64,000 nucleotides of DNA, from the NCBI GenBank assembly GCA_022600955.1, contig JAHZJK010000024.1, forward strand, positions 372,003-436,002, in the 5' to 3' direction. Source of the DNA: Gammaproteobacteria bacterium (lineage in GTDB: Bacteria > Pseudomonadota > Gammaproteobacteria > Steroidobacterales > Woeseiaceae). The translations under genes and the position numbers were made by a program. Positions 34,897 to 42,671 of the stretch are shown here, in pieces; the stretch's first letter is position 1; the number at the start of each line of letters is the position of its first letter. Under the pieces are notes generated by a model. That model saw nothing but the letters and a program-made list of their open reading frames with translations, was not told the DNA's origin and did not search any database.

Positions 34897-35346
34897 TCAA
34901 ATGGGCAGTTGCGTACCGGACTTAAAAGTCTCCATGACAAACGTCGAGCTCACGTCAGCGAAATCCACTTCCCGAATCAGTCGCTTGTAAACTTCGTCGT
35001 AGTGACGCATATCGTGAGCGACAATTCGCAACATGTAGTCAATGTCGCCGCTGGTGCGATGGAATTCGAGAATCTCGGGGATCGATGTCACCGAGCGCTC
35101 GAATTTGGAGAACCACTCGTCGCTGTGCTGGTTTGTCCGCACCATGGCGAAAACTGTCAGGCCAAAACCCATCGCCTCGGCGTCAAGTACTGACACGCGT
35201 TCCTGGATAACGCCCTTTTTCTCGAGCTCCCGAACCCGGCGCCAGACCGCGGTCTTGGACATTGCACAGCGCTCAGCCAGCTCATTCATGGACATTGCCG
35301 CATTGGCCTGAAGGATTCGGAGGATTTTTAGATCTTTTTGGTCCAT
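34897..35346 (-). CDS. Lrp/AsnC family transcriptional regulator
   Basis: 149 residues from the ATG at 35346: an N-terminal helix-turn-helix (MSMNELAERCAMSKTAVWRRVRELEKKGVI) and a C-terminal RAM domain with SGDIDYMLRIVAHD. Lrp/AsnC proteins sense amino acids and act as octamers on wrapped DNA. It is divergent from a DUF6356 gene; the gap between carries widely spaced inverted repeats suited to an Lrp multimer. Confidence 0.95.
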   Translation of the reverse strand: MDQKDLKILRILQANAAMSMNELAERCAMSKTAVWRRVRELEKKGVIQERVSVLDAEAMGFGLTVFAMVRTNQHSDEWFSKFERSVTSIPEILEFHRTSGDIDYMLRIVAHDMRHYDEVYKRLIREVDFADVSSTFVMETFKSGTQLPI

Positions 35347-35361
35347 TCGTTTCGAAAAACT

Positions 35362-35421
35362 CAATAATGCGTAACATATAGTCCTATATTGTGAATATTT
35401 AGTCAATATTACGCAACATTG
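35362..35421. promoter_or_regulatory. Spaced inverted repeat in the lrp/DUF6356 promoter region
   Basis: TGCGTAA at 35368-35374 is mirrored by TTACGCA at 35409-35415; the imperfect arms extend to CAAT-N2-TGCGTAA-N-AT on both sides. The centres are 41 bp apart, close to four helical turns, and the DNA between is AT-rich. This fits DNA wrapping by an Lrp-type regulator. The same TACGCAACA half-motif occurs in the LysR region at 31684. Confidence 0.45.
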
Positions 35422-35469
35422 GTTCGCCTCTGCCGATAAATAATAGGCAAACGTTCGGGAGGATCGTTA

Positions 35470-35727
35470 ATGTCACTGAAAGCCAGGTTTACAGAGCATC
35501 CGGCCACAGTCGGGGAGACTTACGGAGAGCATTTTGTCACCGCCAGCGGTTTTAGCTGGTCGCTCTTCAAGGCCGCGTTTTGTTGCGCAGTGCATGCGGT
35601 ACTGCCGTTCGCGTTCGAAAAAACCGGCAGCGAGTGCATTACGGGTCTGTACGACCGCATGGTAACGAATCGCAGTCGATTGGAAGCCGCCAAAACTGAA
35701 TCCTCTGGCGAGACCGCCGTCGTCTGA
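35470..35727 (+). CDS. DUF6356 family small protein
   Basis: 85 residues beginning after a GGGAGGA ribosome site. The stretch FTEHPATVGETYGEHFVTASGFS with FCCAVHAVLPFAFEKTGS matches the DUF6356 family of short proteins. One moderately hydrophobic helix (about 30-48) with a Cys pair is visible. The function is unknown. It is divergent from the Lrp-type regulator and probably under its control. Confidence 0.8.
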   Translation: MSLKARFTEHPATVGETYGEHFVTASGFSWSLFKAAFCCAVHAVLPFAFEKTGSECITGLYDRMVTNRSRLEAAKTESSGETAVV

Positions 35728-35820
35728 CGCTGCTCGGCGAATCCTGAACAATACGTATTCCGCGGCGCTCGGAAGGTGGTATAGACTGAATCACCTTCTT
35801 GCCAGGCGGTCCGATACGTC

Positions 35821-36567
35821 ATGAAAAAGCCAATGTTGTTGCTGACGCTGCTGCTCTGTTCTGCGAACGGGTTGGCGGATGATGATGCGCGTGGCATCGT
35901 GCGTGCGGCAATAGATCATTGGCGCGGACTCTCCTCCTATACCGAAATGACGATGGTCATTCACCGCCCCGACTGGGAACGCACAATGACAATGCGTGCC
36001 TGGACGCAGGGCCAAGACCAGTCCCTGGTGCGCATCATCGAGCCCAGAAAGGACCGCGGCAATGGCACGCTGATCGATGACAACAACATGTGGTCTTACT
36101 CGCCGAAAGTGAATCGCGTCATCAAGGTGCCGTCGTCGATGATGAATCAGAGTTGGATGGGCTCAGACTTTTCCAACAAGGATATCGCCAAAGTAGACGA
36201 CATCGTCGACGAGTACGAGCACACACTGCTGAGTACCGAGGTCGTCGATGGCGAAACTGTATACGAGGTTCAGTCGGTACCCAATGAAGATGCGGCAGTC
36301 GTCTGGGGCAAAGAGGTCATGCTGATCAGTGAAAACCACATTGTGCTCGAGCACGATTTTTATGATCAGGATGGCGAACTTGTGCAACAACTGAGAACAC
36401 TCGAGGTGGCTGAGATGGGCGGCCGGGTAGTCGCGAAACGGCAACGCATGAATGATGTGGCAACGCCCGACGAGTGGACCGAAGTTAAGGTCAATAGCGT
36501 TGATTACGAAGTACAAATTGCTGACAACATGTTCACGTTGTCAAACCTGAGAAATCCACGAGACTAA
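35821..36567 (+). CDS. LolA-like outer membrane lipoprotein-sorting protein
   Basis: 248 residues with a signal peptide (to about GLADDD), giving a periplasmic protein of the LolA/LolB-like fold, seen in EPRKDRGNGTLIDDNNMWSY and QSWMGSDFSNKD. It is the uncharacterised COG2834-like type annotated as lipoprotein-sorting, longer than E. coli LolA. Such carriers bind an acyl group in a hydrophobic cavity. It is the first gene of a tight operon with two FtsX-type permeases, an ATPase and an outer-membrane barrel. Confidence 0.85.
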   Translation: MKKPMLLLTLLLCSANGLADDDARGIVRAAIDHWRGLSSYTEMTMVIHRPDWERTMTMRAWTQGQDQSLVRIIEPRKDRGNGTLIDDNNMWSYSPKVNRVIKVPSSMMNQSWMGSDFSNKDIAKVDDIVDEYEHTLLSTEVVDGETVYEVQSVPNEDAAVVWGKEVMLISENHIVLEHDFYDQDGELVQQLRTLEVAEMGGRVVAKRQRMNDVATPDEWTEVKVNSVDYEVQIADNMFTLSNLRNPRD

Positions 36568-36570
36568 GAC

Positions 36571-37800
36571 TTGAGTATTGTCCTCCGACTCGCTTGGCGC
36601 AATCTGTGGAGGCAGCCTCGCCGTACCTGGCTGACGACCGGTGCAATGGTGTTCTCCAACGTGCTGTTGGTGTTCATGATGTCATTCCAGTTCGGCATGT
36701 ATGACCTGATGATCGAGAACACGCTCAAAATTTTTACGGGTCATGTGCAGGTGCAGGCCCCAGGCTATCTTGACGACAAAAAAATGCGGCAAACAGTTGC
36801 CGATATCGTGCCGCTGGCTGATTCGCTGCGAACCGGCCTGAAATCAAACAAGGTTGCAGCACGCGGAATCACGTTTGCGCTGGCGTCAAGTGAAGAGCGC
36901 AGCTACGGAATCATGATCTATGGCGTGGAACCAGGGTTTGAGCCCGAAGTTTCGACGGTCCCGGGGCTAATTATTGAAGGTGAATATTTCTCAGGGATCG
37001 CGGCAGCGGAAATCGTCGTCGGCAGCGTCCTCGCGAGAAATCTGAAAGTCGGACTGGGTGACGAGATCACATTGCTCGGTAGCGGTGTTGATGGGTCTTT
37101 TGCCGCAGCGGTCGCCACAGTAAAGGGAATTTTTGAAAGCGGCGTAGTCGACCTCGACCGAAACATCGCCGAGATTCCGCTGCAGTTCTTTGACGATACA
37201 TTCTATATGCAGGGCGCAGGACACCAGATCAGTATTTTCGCTGCGGATCTAAACGATGTCGGCGACCTGCAGATTGATGTGCAGAAAATGCTGCCTGCCG
37301 GCAGCAACCTGGTTGTGCCGGACTGGAACCTTTTGCAGCCCGGCGTGCGGCAGGCGATCCAGGCCGACATGAGCAGTGCTTTCTTCATGTATTTCGTGCT
37401 CGTCATACTGGTGTCGTTCAGTGTTCTGAATACGCAGCTGATGTCGGTTCTGGAACGGACCCATGAGTTTGGCATCGTGATGGCACTCGGGCTCCGCCCG
37501 GGGCGGCTTGGCAGGCTCGTACTGATCGAAACAGCGCTAATGGGTCTTATGGGCATGCTGCTGGGCATGCTGGCGGGCGCAGTAGTGACACTGTGGGTGG
37601 CACAAGTTGGCTTCTCGATTCCGGGCATGGATGAGATGGCCGTTCAATTCAATTTGCCCGCCACTATGCATCCGTCACTCACCTTGTTTTCGCTGACCAC
37701 AGGACCGGCGGTCGTCTTTGTATTCACGATCCTTGCAGCCTGCTATCCAGCGCTGCGCATGCACTGGCAAAAACCTGTCGAAGCGATGAGGGCGGTCTGA
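36571..37800 (+). CDS. FtsX/MacB-type ABC permease 1
   Basis: The TTG at 36571, 3 bases after the previous stop, starts a 409-residue protein with the LolC/E and MacB layout: one N-terminal membrane segment, a large periplasmic domain (about 45-270) and three C-terminal segments. The opening LRLAWRNLWRQPRRTWLTT is typical. It would move a lipid-linked or hydrophobic cargo to the periplasmic carrier. Its stop overlaps the first base of the second permease. Confidence 0.9.
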   Translation: MSIVLRLAWRNLWRQPRRTWLTTGAMVFSNVLLVFMMSFQFGMYDLMIENTLKIFTGHVQVQAPGYLDDKKMRQTVADIVPLADSLRTGLKSNKVAARGITFALASSEERSYGIMIYGVEPGFEPEVSTVPGLIIEGEYFSGIAAAEIVVGSVLARNLKVGLGDEITLLGSGVDGSFAAAVATVKGIFESGVVDLDRNIAEIPLQFFDDTFYMQGAGHQISIFAADLNDVGDLQIDVQKMLPAGSNLVVPDWNLLQPGVRQAIQADMSSAFFMYFVLVILVSFSVLNTQLMSVLERTHEFGIVMALGLRPGRLGRLVLIETALMGLMGMLLGMLAGAVVTLWVAQVGFSIPGMDEMAVQFNLPATMHPSLTLFSLTTGPAVVFVFTILAACYPALRMHWQKPVEAMRAV

Positions 37801-39023
37801 TGTTGCGCGTGTTGTTCATGCTCGCCTGGCGCAATCTGTGGCGCAATCATCGACGTACATTCATCATGTTGGCCGCAATCGGTACCGGTGTATGGGCGAT
37901 GATATTCATGACTGCGCTGACGCGTGGCATGGTCGACCAAATGATTAGTGACGGCATCAAGGAAATGCCGGGGCACGTACAGATGCACAACCCGGAGTTC
38001 CGAGATGATCCCAGCGTCAACAATCTGATCGCCCTGGATGATGCAGAGCTGGCGGCGCGCTTCGAAGACGCTGAATTCAAAGCCTGGGCAAGCCGGGTGC
38101 GGGTACCCGCAATAGTAACCAGCGAGCGTGACTCTCGCGGCGTCACGCTGCTGGGTATCGATCCGGTCTCTGAGCGTGAAATGTCGTTCGTCAATTACGA
38201 TGACGTTGCGGGCCGCTTTCTGGAAAGCAGTGACGACAAGGGAATTGTCATTGGCGAGAAGCTGGCCGAAATCCTGGAGACGGAGATCGGCAAGCGCATT
38301 GTCATCATGAGCCAGGATCCGGACAACGAAATCGCGGACCGGGGCTTGCGAGTAGTAGGGCTGTTTACGGCGAGCACCAGCGCTACGGAAGAGACCTATG
38401 TCTTTATGGGCAAGAAAACCGCGCAGAAGATGTTAGGCATTGAAGGTGCTACGACCGAAGTGGTGTTTCTGGGTGATGACTATAGAAACGTTGATCCGTT
38501 GTACGATGCTGTGGTCGGCAAAGTTGATGGCAATGTCGAAATCAGTCGCTGGTACGACGTCAATACCTACCTCGGTACGATGATGGGTGTCATGGATGGC
38601 TTTGTGCTTATCTGGGTGATCGTAATATTTCTCGCGCTATCGTTCGGCCTGGTCAATACCCTGGTGATGGCCGTGTTTGAACGTATCCGCGAGATCGGGC
38701 TGATGCTGGCGCTGGGCATGAAGCCGGGCAGTATCCTCGGGCAGATCGTTATCGAGTCAATGTTGTTGCTTGCCATCGGCCTGACTATCGGCAACGTTCT
38801 GGCAGTCATAACAATATTGCCGCTGCAAAACGGCATAGATATTTCTATCGTGGCAGACGGTATGGAAATGATGGGGGCTGCGAGCATGTTGTATCCGGCC
38901 TTATACGCAAACGACATGATTCTTGCGAATGCAGTGGTTCTTATTCTCGGATTTCTAGCAAGTCTTTCACCTGCGTGGCGTGCATCGCGTTATGAGCCGG
39001 TGGAAGCCATTTCAAAGGTCTAA
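37800..39023 (+). CDS. FtsX/MacB-type ABC permease 2
   Basis: 407 residues with the same four-segment layout as the upstream permease (MLAWRNLWRNHRRTFIMLA near the start, NTLVMAVFERIREIGLMLALG before the C-terminal segments). The two are paralogues, probably a LolC/LolE-like heterodimer. The ATG overlaps the preceding TGA by one base (TGATG). The ATPase gene follows 2 bases later. Confidence 0.9.
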   Translation: MLRVLFMLAWRNLWRNHRRTFIMLAAIGTGVWAMIFMTALTRGMVDQMISDGIKEMPGHVQMHNPEFRDDPSVNNLIALDDAELAARFEDAEFKAWASRVRVPAIVTSERDSRGVTLLGIDPVSEREMSFVNYDDVAGRFLESSDDKGIVIGEKLAEILETEIGKRIVIMSQDPDNEIADRGLRVVGLFTASTSATEETYVFMGKKTAQKMLGIEGATTEVVFLGDDYRNVDPLYDAVVGKVDGNVEISRWYDVNTYLGTMMGVMDGFVLIWVIVIFLALSFGLVNTLVMAVFERIREIGLMLALGMKPGSILGQIVIESMLLLAIGLTIGNVLAVITILPLQNGIDISIVADGMEMMGAASMLYPALYANDMILANAVVLILGFLASLSPAWRASRYEPVEAISKV

Positions 39024-39025
39024 CA

Positions 39026-39718
39026 ATGACGGCAGTAAGTTGTATCGACTTGTGCAAAACCTATCGGCAGGGTGATCAGGACATCAAGGCGCTGGACCAT
39101 GTCAGCATCGACATACAAGAGGGCGGCTTTGTTTGCCTGTCGGCCCCGTCCGGGGGCGGTAAGACGACGCTTCTGAATGCGATTGGTGGCCTCGACATCC
39201 CGGACAGCGGTCAGGTCATTGTCGCAGGCACGCGGATCGACAACATGAGCAAAGGCGATCTTGCTGACCTGCGTCTGCGTCAAATCGGATTCGTTTTTCA
39301 GGCCTACAATCTGATTCCGGTGCTGACTGCACAGGAGAATGTGGAGTTCGTCATGCAGGTGCAGGGCATGGCGGCGAATAAACGTCGCGACAGATCCTTC
39401 GCGATTTTGAAGGAGGTCGGCCTGGAAGGACTGGAAGGTCGCAGGCCTGCGGAGATGTCGGGTGGCCAGCAACAACGCGTTGCTGTAGCTCGAGCGATCG
39501 CATCGCGACCTGCACTGGTCCTGGCGGATGAACCGACAGCCAACCTGGACTCGAAAACGGCGGGCGAGCTTATGGAGCTGTTCAAGATGCTCAATGAACT
39601 TCATGGCACAACGTTCGTTATCGCGACGCACGACCAGCGTGTCATGACCTTTGCCAAGCGTCTTATCCGCATGCTGGACGGGCAAATCGTTGAAGATATC
39701 GACCAGCGCGCTGCATAG
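39026..39718 (+). CDS. LolD/MacB-type ABC ATPase
   Basis: 230 residues with Walker A APSGGGKTT, signature MSGGQQQRVAVARAI, Walker B ALVLADEPTANLD and switch His in ATHD. The LolD-like form QIGFVFQAYNLIPVLTAQENVE is clear. It powers the two FtsX-type permeases. Its last 29 bases overlap the start region of the outer-membrane protein gene, which uses an alternative start codon. Confidence 0.95.
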   Translation: MTAVSCIDLCKTYRQGDQDIKALDHVSIDIQEGGFVCLSAPSGGGKTTLLNAIGGLDIPDSGQVIVAGTRIDNMSKGDLADLRLRQIGFVFQAYNLIPVLTAQENVEFVMQVQGMAANKRRDRSFAILKEVGLEGLEGRRPAEMSGGQQQRVAVARAIASRPALVLADEPTANLDSKTAGELMELFKMLNELHGTTFVIATHDQRVMTFAKRLIRMLDGQIVEDIDQRAA

Positions 39719-40919
39719 GCTACTGTTGCTGGCGATTCTGCTGCCTGCACTCACGGTCGCAGACGAAGCAGAAACCGAAATCGGCGGTCACGCGAAACTG
39801 CGCCTCATCGCGCAGAGTTTTTCGTCAGATAGTGTGTTTTCGGACCTGGTGGGGAGTACTGCTGTCGACGCTGAAGCCGATCTGCGGCTGAACCTGCAAA
39901 CTCGCAAAAATGGCTTTACATTCGTGGCCGAGTATCAGTTGGCGTTCCTGAAAAGTGAACTGCTGCGCGTGCCCAACGATGATCGCCGGATGTTGGATCT
40001 TACTGCCACCATCGATGAGTCGGGCGATACCGCGATCGTGCATCGACTGGATCGCTTATGGGCTGGGTACACCGGCGAAAAGGCGGTAGTGCGATTCGGA
40101 CGACAGGCCCTGTCGTGGGGCAATGGCTTGTTCTATGCGCCAATGGATCTTGTCAATCCGTTTAACCCGGCCGCCGTGGATACAGAGTACAAAGCCGGTG
40201 ATGACATGTTGTACTTGCAGTACCTGCAGGACAGTGGCGCCGATTTGCAGGGTGCGTACGTCCTGCGGCGCAGCCTGCCAGGCGGTGATGTTGAGCATGC
40301 GAGTACAACCACAGCTCTCAAGTATCACGGCTTTGCCGGAAACGCAGAATTTGACCTGTTGGTCGCTGAACACTATGCGGATACGGTGGTTGGCGTTGGG
40401 TTCAGTCGCGGCATTGGCGGCGCTCAGTGGGGCGCCGACCTGGTCGTCACCGATACCGATCTTGATACCTATTTCCAGTTTGTCACGAATATCAGTTACT
40501 CGTGGATGGCGGGCGGCCGCAATATGAGTGGCATCCTGGAGTACCACTACAATGGCTTTGGTCAGCGAAACGGCATGTATGACCCGGTATCGCTGGTGGC
40601 AAATCCTGACCTGTCAACGCGTCAGCTTCGCGGCGAGTCTTTTGCTCTGGGGCAACACTACATTGCAGGTTCAGTGCTGATAGAAGTCACGCCGCTCTGG
40701 ACGGTAACGCCGACGGTATTGAGCAATCTCGAAGATCCGAGTGCACTGCTGCAACTCGTTACTAACTACAGTGTATCGGACAACGCGACTCTGCTTGGCA
40801 GCCTGAACTTGCCGATCGGGCCTGACGGCTCTGAGTTTGGCGGCGTCGATACGGGAATACCTGGTCGTTTTCTTTCTCAGGATGTCGGACTATTCGTGCA
40901 GTTCGCCTGGTATTTCTAG
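39690..40919 (+). CDS. Outer-membrane beta-barrel protein, DUF1302/porin-like
   Basis: I set the start at the TTG at 39690, inside the end of the ATPase gene, because it begins a normal signal peptide cut after TVADE; the frame is open back to an ATG at 39651. The 409-residue product alternates hydrophobic residues through many strands, contains VRFGRQALSWGNGLFYAPMDLVNPF, and ends in aromatic FAWYF, the C-terminal signal for BAM. It resembles DUF1302 or alginate-export-type barrels. As the last gene of the Lol-like operon it could be the outer-membrane exit or receptor. Its TAG shares CTAG with the next gene's stop. Confidence 0.8.
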   Translation: MKISTSALHRLLLLAILLPALTVADEAETEIGGHAKLRLIAQSFSSDSVFSDLVGSTAVDAEADLRLNLQTRKNGFTFVAEYQLAFLKSELLRVPNDDRRMLDLTATIDESGDTAIVHRLDRLWAGYTGEKAVVRFGRQALSWGNGLFYAPMDLVNPFNPAAVDTEYKAGDDMLYLQYLQDSGADLQGAYVLRRSLPGGDVEHASTTTALKYHGFAGNAEFDLLVAEHYADTVVGVGFSRGIGGAQWGADLVVTDTDLDTYFQFVTNISYSWMAGGRNMSGILEYHYNGFGQRNGMYDPVSLVANPDLSTRQLRGESFALGQHYIAGSVLIEVTPLWTVTPTVLSNLEDPSALLQLVTNYSVSDNATLLGSLNLPIGPDGSEFGGVDTGIPGRFLSQDVGLFVQFAWYF

Positions 40920-41470
40920 TCACCGGGCAGGCTGCTTAGCAAGCGCCGGAATGCCGCTTCTACCTCGAGCTCGAACACCGGGTCCTTGATGTGCAGATAT
41001 TGCTCAATGTCGACCTTGGTTTCCTTGTCATCGAGCATCTCGTCGACACGCTTGAAGAGGTCACTTTCTTCCCACTGCATATGATTTCGCAGGCGTTGCA
41101 CGTAGTTTTCGCAGTCCGCAACAAAGTGTTCACGACGTACTGCCGCGCCGGCAACAATGGCTTCGACGTCGTCGCGCAGCCGGCCGCCAAGTACGGCGAT
41201 ATCGCGATGGTCTTGTGGTACATCGTCCAGGCCGGCAGCGAGGTCCGGCCGTTGCGCTTTTAGTTCCGCATAGACGACATCTTCTTTGGGGTGATGCACG
41301 GCGTCAGGGTAGATCGTCATGTAACGCATGATTTCGTCGACCAGCTCGAAATCAGGGTCATCGCCATCTCGGGCTGCGCTTACTGTATTGGCCAGGACGT
41401 CGAGAACAATCGCCATATTACGATGGTCTTCGCGTAGTTCACTGAGTAACTGTCGTGTGTCTGAGGACAT
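40916..41470 (-). CDS. Hemerythrin HHE-domain protein
   Basis: 184 residues. The diiron ligands are seen in EDHRNMAIVLDVL, HHPKEDVVYAEL, DHRDIAVLGGRL and NHMQWEESDLF, the four-helix HHE pattern. Such cytosolic proteins bind oxygen, NO or iron, and some repair Fe-S clusters. I chose the ATG at 41470; nine more codons upstream lack support. The stop overlaps that of the convergent barrel gene by 4 bases. Confidence 0.92.
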   Translation of the reverse strand: MSSDTRQLLSELREDHRNMAIVLDVLANTVSAARDGDDPDFELVDEIMRYMTIYPDAVHHPKEDVVYAELKAQRPDLAAGLDDVPQDHRDIAVLGGRLRDDVEAIVAGAAVRREHFVADCENYVQRLRNHMQWEESDLFKRVDEMLDDKETKVDIEQYLHIKDPVFELEVEAAFRRLLSSLPGD

Positions 41471-41542
41471 GACAACAGCGTGCCGCAGTTGCCGCAAACA
41501 CTCTATTGTGAGTTTCCCCTATGAATTCGCATATCGCAGCCG

Positions 41543-41574
41543 CAAAAAAAACGGCTTCACTCGCGTGAAGCCGT
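41543..41574 (-). terminator. Rho-independent terminator for the kbp-DUF937 operon
   Basis: ACGGCTTCAC (41551-41560) and GTGAAGCCGT (41565-41574) make a perfect 10-bp stem with a 4-base loop. Reading the minus strand the stem is followed by eight U residues (A-run 41543-41550). It lies 36 bases after the DUF937 stop. Confidence 0.9.
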
Positions 41575-41609
41575 CTTGTTCAGTCGATTGAGACCGGCGT
41601 CAGCAAGTG

Positions 41610-42083
41610 CTAGAAGAATTTCCTCGCCATGCTGAGTATGTCGCCCAAACCGCTACTTTGCTGTCCAGCCGATGTTTTCTTGTTCATCGCACCCATCGCG
41701 AGTGTTGCCAGCAATGGCAGCGCTTTCTTTACCAGGCCAGCGTCGATACCGGTTTCTTTTTCGGCATCGGCGGCGACCTGGCGGCTGACGTCCTTGCTGC
41801 CGAAAATATGGCCAAGAATCTTGTTGCCGTCGCTGCGGGTGTCTGCAGAGCCCATCAGGTCGGGTCGATCGATGTAGCGATCATGTCCGCCTGACTCAAG
41901 TGCGCGTTTGAGGCTCGACAGGCCATCAGCACTGCCCGTGCCTTTGGTCAGTCCTTTCATCAACGATGGGGCCAGCGCAGAAATAAGCTTGCCGGTGTCA
42001 TCGGAGCCGAGGCCGACCGCGCTGGCCAGCTGGCCTATACTGTCGTTGCCGCCTGCGGATTTGAGAATATCCATTAAGTCCAT
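41610..42083 (-). CDS. DUF937 family protein
   Basis: 157 residues with the DUF937 pattern: GGNDSIGQLASAVGLGSDDTGKLISALAPSL near the start and the later KILGHIFGSKD segment and VKKALPLLATLAMGAMNKK. DUF937 proteins are cytosolic, helical and uncharacterised. It follows the Kbp gene by 12 bases on the same strand and is closed by a strong terminator, so the two form a neat operon. Confidence 0.9.
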   Translation of the reverse strand: MDLMDILKSAGGNDSIGQLASAVGLGSDDTGKLISALAPSLMKGLTKGTGSADGLSSLKRALESGGHDRYIDRPDLMGSADTRSDGNKILGHIFGSKDVSRQVAADAEKETGIDAGLVKKALPLLATLAMGAMNKKTSAGQQSSGLGDILSMARKFF

Positions 42084-42095
42084 GTTGATTTTTCC

Positions 42096-42542
42096 TTAGT
42101 CCATCGGGATGCGGATTTTCTGGCCCGGGTAGATCTTGTTCGGGTCTGAAATAATCTCGCTGTTAGCTTCAAAAATTTTCATGTACTTGGAGGCGCTGCC
42201 ATAGAACTTCTTGGCAATGCCGCCGAGTGTATCGCCACTGACGATCTCGTAAATTTCGGCCTTTTCTTCGGGCTCTTCGGGTTTCGGCTCAGGCGCACGC
42301 AGATCGTCGGCTACGACTTTTTCGACACCCTGGATATTGCCCGCAATCAATATAGCCTGGTCGCGCAAGGCGGGTGTGGAACAATCGCCGCAAATGGTTG
42401 CTACACCGTCGTCAAACTCAACTTCCAGGTTGCTGAGCCCGTGTGTTTTGACCTCGAGGTGCTGCTTGATGTTATCTGCCGCTTCCGAGTCGGTATTGAA
42501 TACCTGGCGACCGACGTCTTTTACAAAATCGAATAATCCCAT
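42096..42542 (-). CDS. kbp: Potassium-binding protein Kbp (BON-LysM)
   Basis: 148 residues, one less than E. coli Kbp/YgaU. The N-terminal MGLFDFVKDVG leads into a BON domain (about 22-85) and a C-terminal LysM domain (about 98-147, YEIVSGDTLGGIAKKFYG). Kbp is a cytosolic potassium sensor needed for growth at high potassium. Two extra cysteines (CGDCS) are present in the BON domain. The start is the ATG at 42542; four upstream codons in frame are ignored. Confidence 0.94.
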   Translation of the reverse strand: MGLFDFVKDVGRQVFNTDSEAADNIKQHLEVKTHGLSNLEVEFDDGVATICGDCSTPALRDQAILIAGNIQGVEKVVADDLRAPEPKPEEPEEKAEIYEIVSGDTLGGIAKKFYGSASKYMKIFEANSEIISDPNKIYPGQKIRIPMD

Positions 42543-42671
42543 TTCTGTCTCCATCTGTTTTAGTTCTTCCGGCGTTGCCGGTGCTGCTGAAGCGTATTGA
42601 CGCCGGACGTGACCTTTTAGTCACATGATCGGTCTGTATACTTCTAGTTATTGCTTCAACGGGATAGCCTA

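Noticed and set aside
39020..39754. 244-codon minus-strand frame opposite the LolD-like ATPase
   Set aside because: The ATPase on the plus strand has all motifs; the antisense frame has none.
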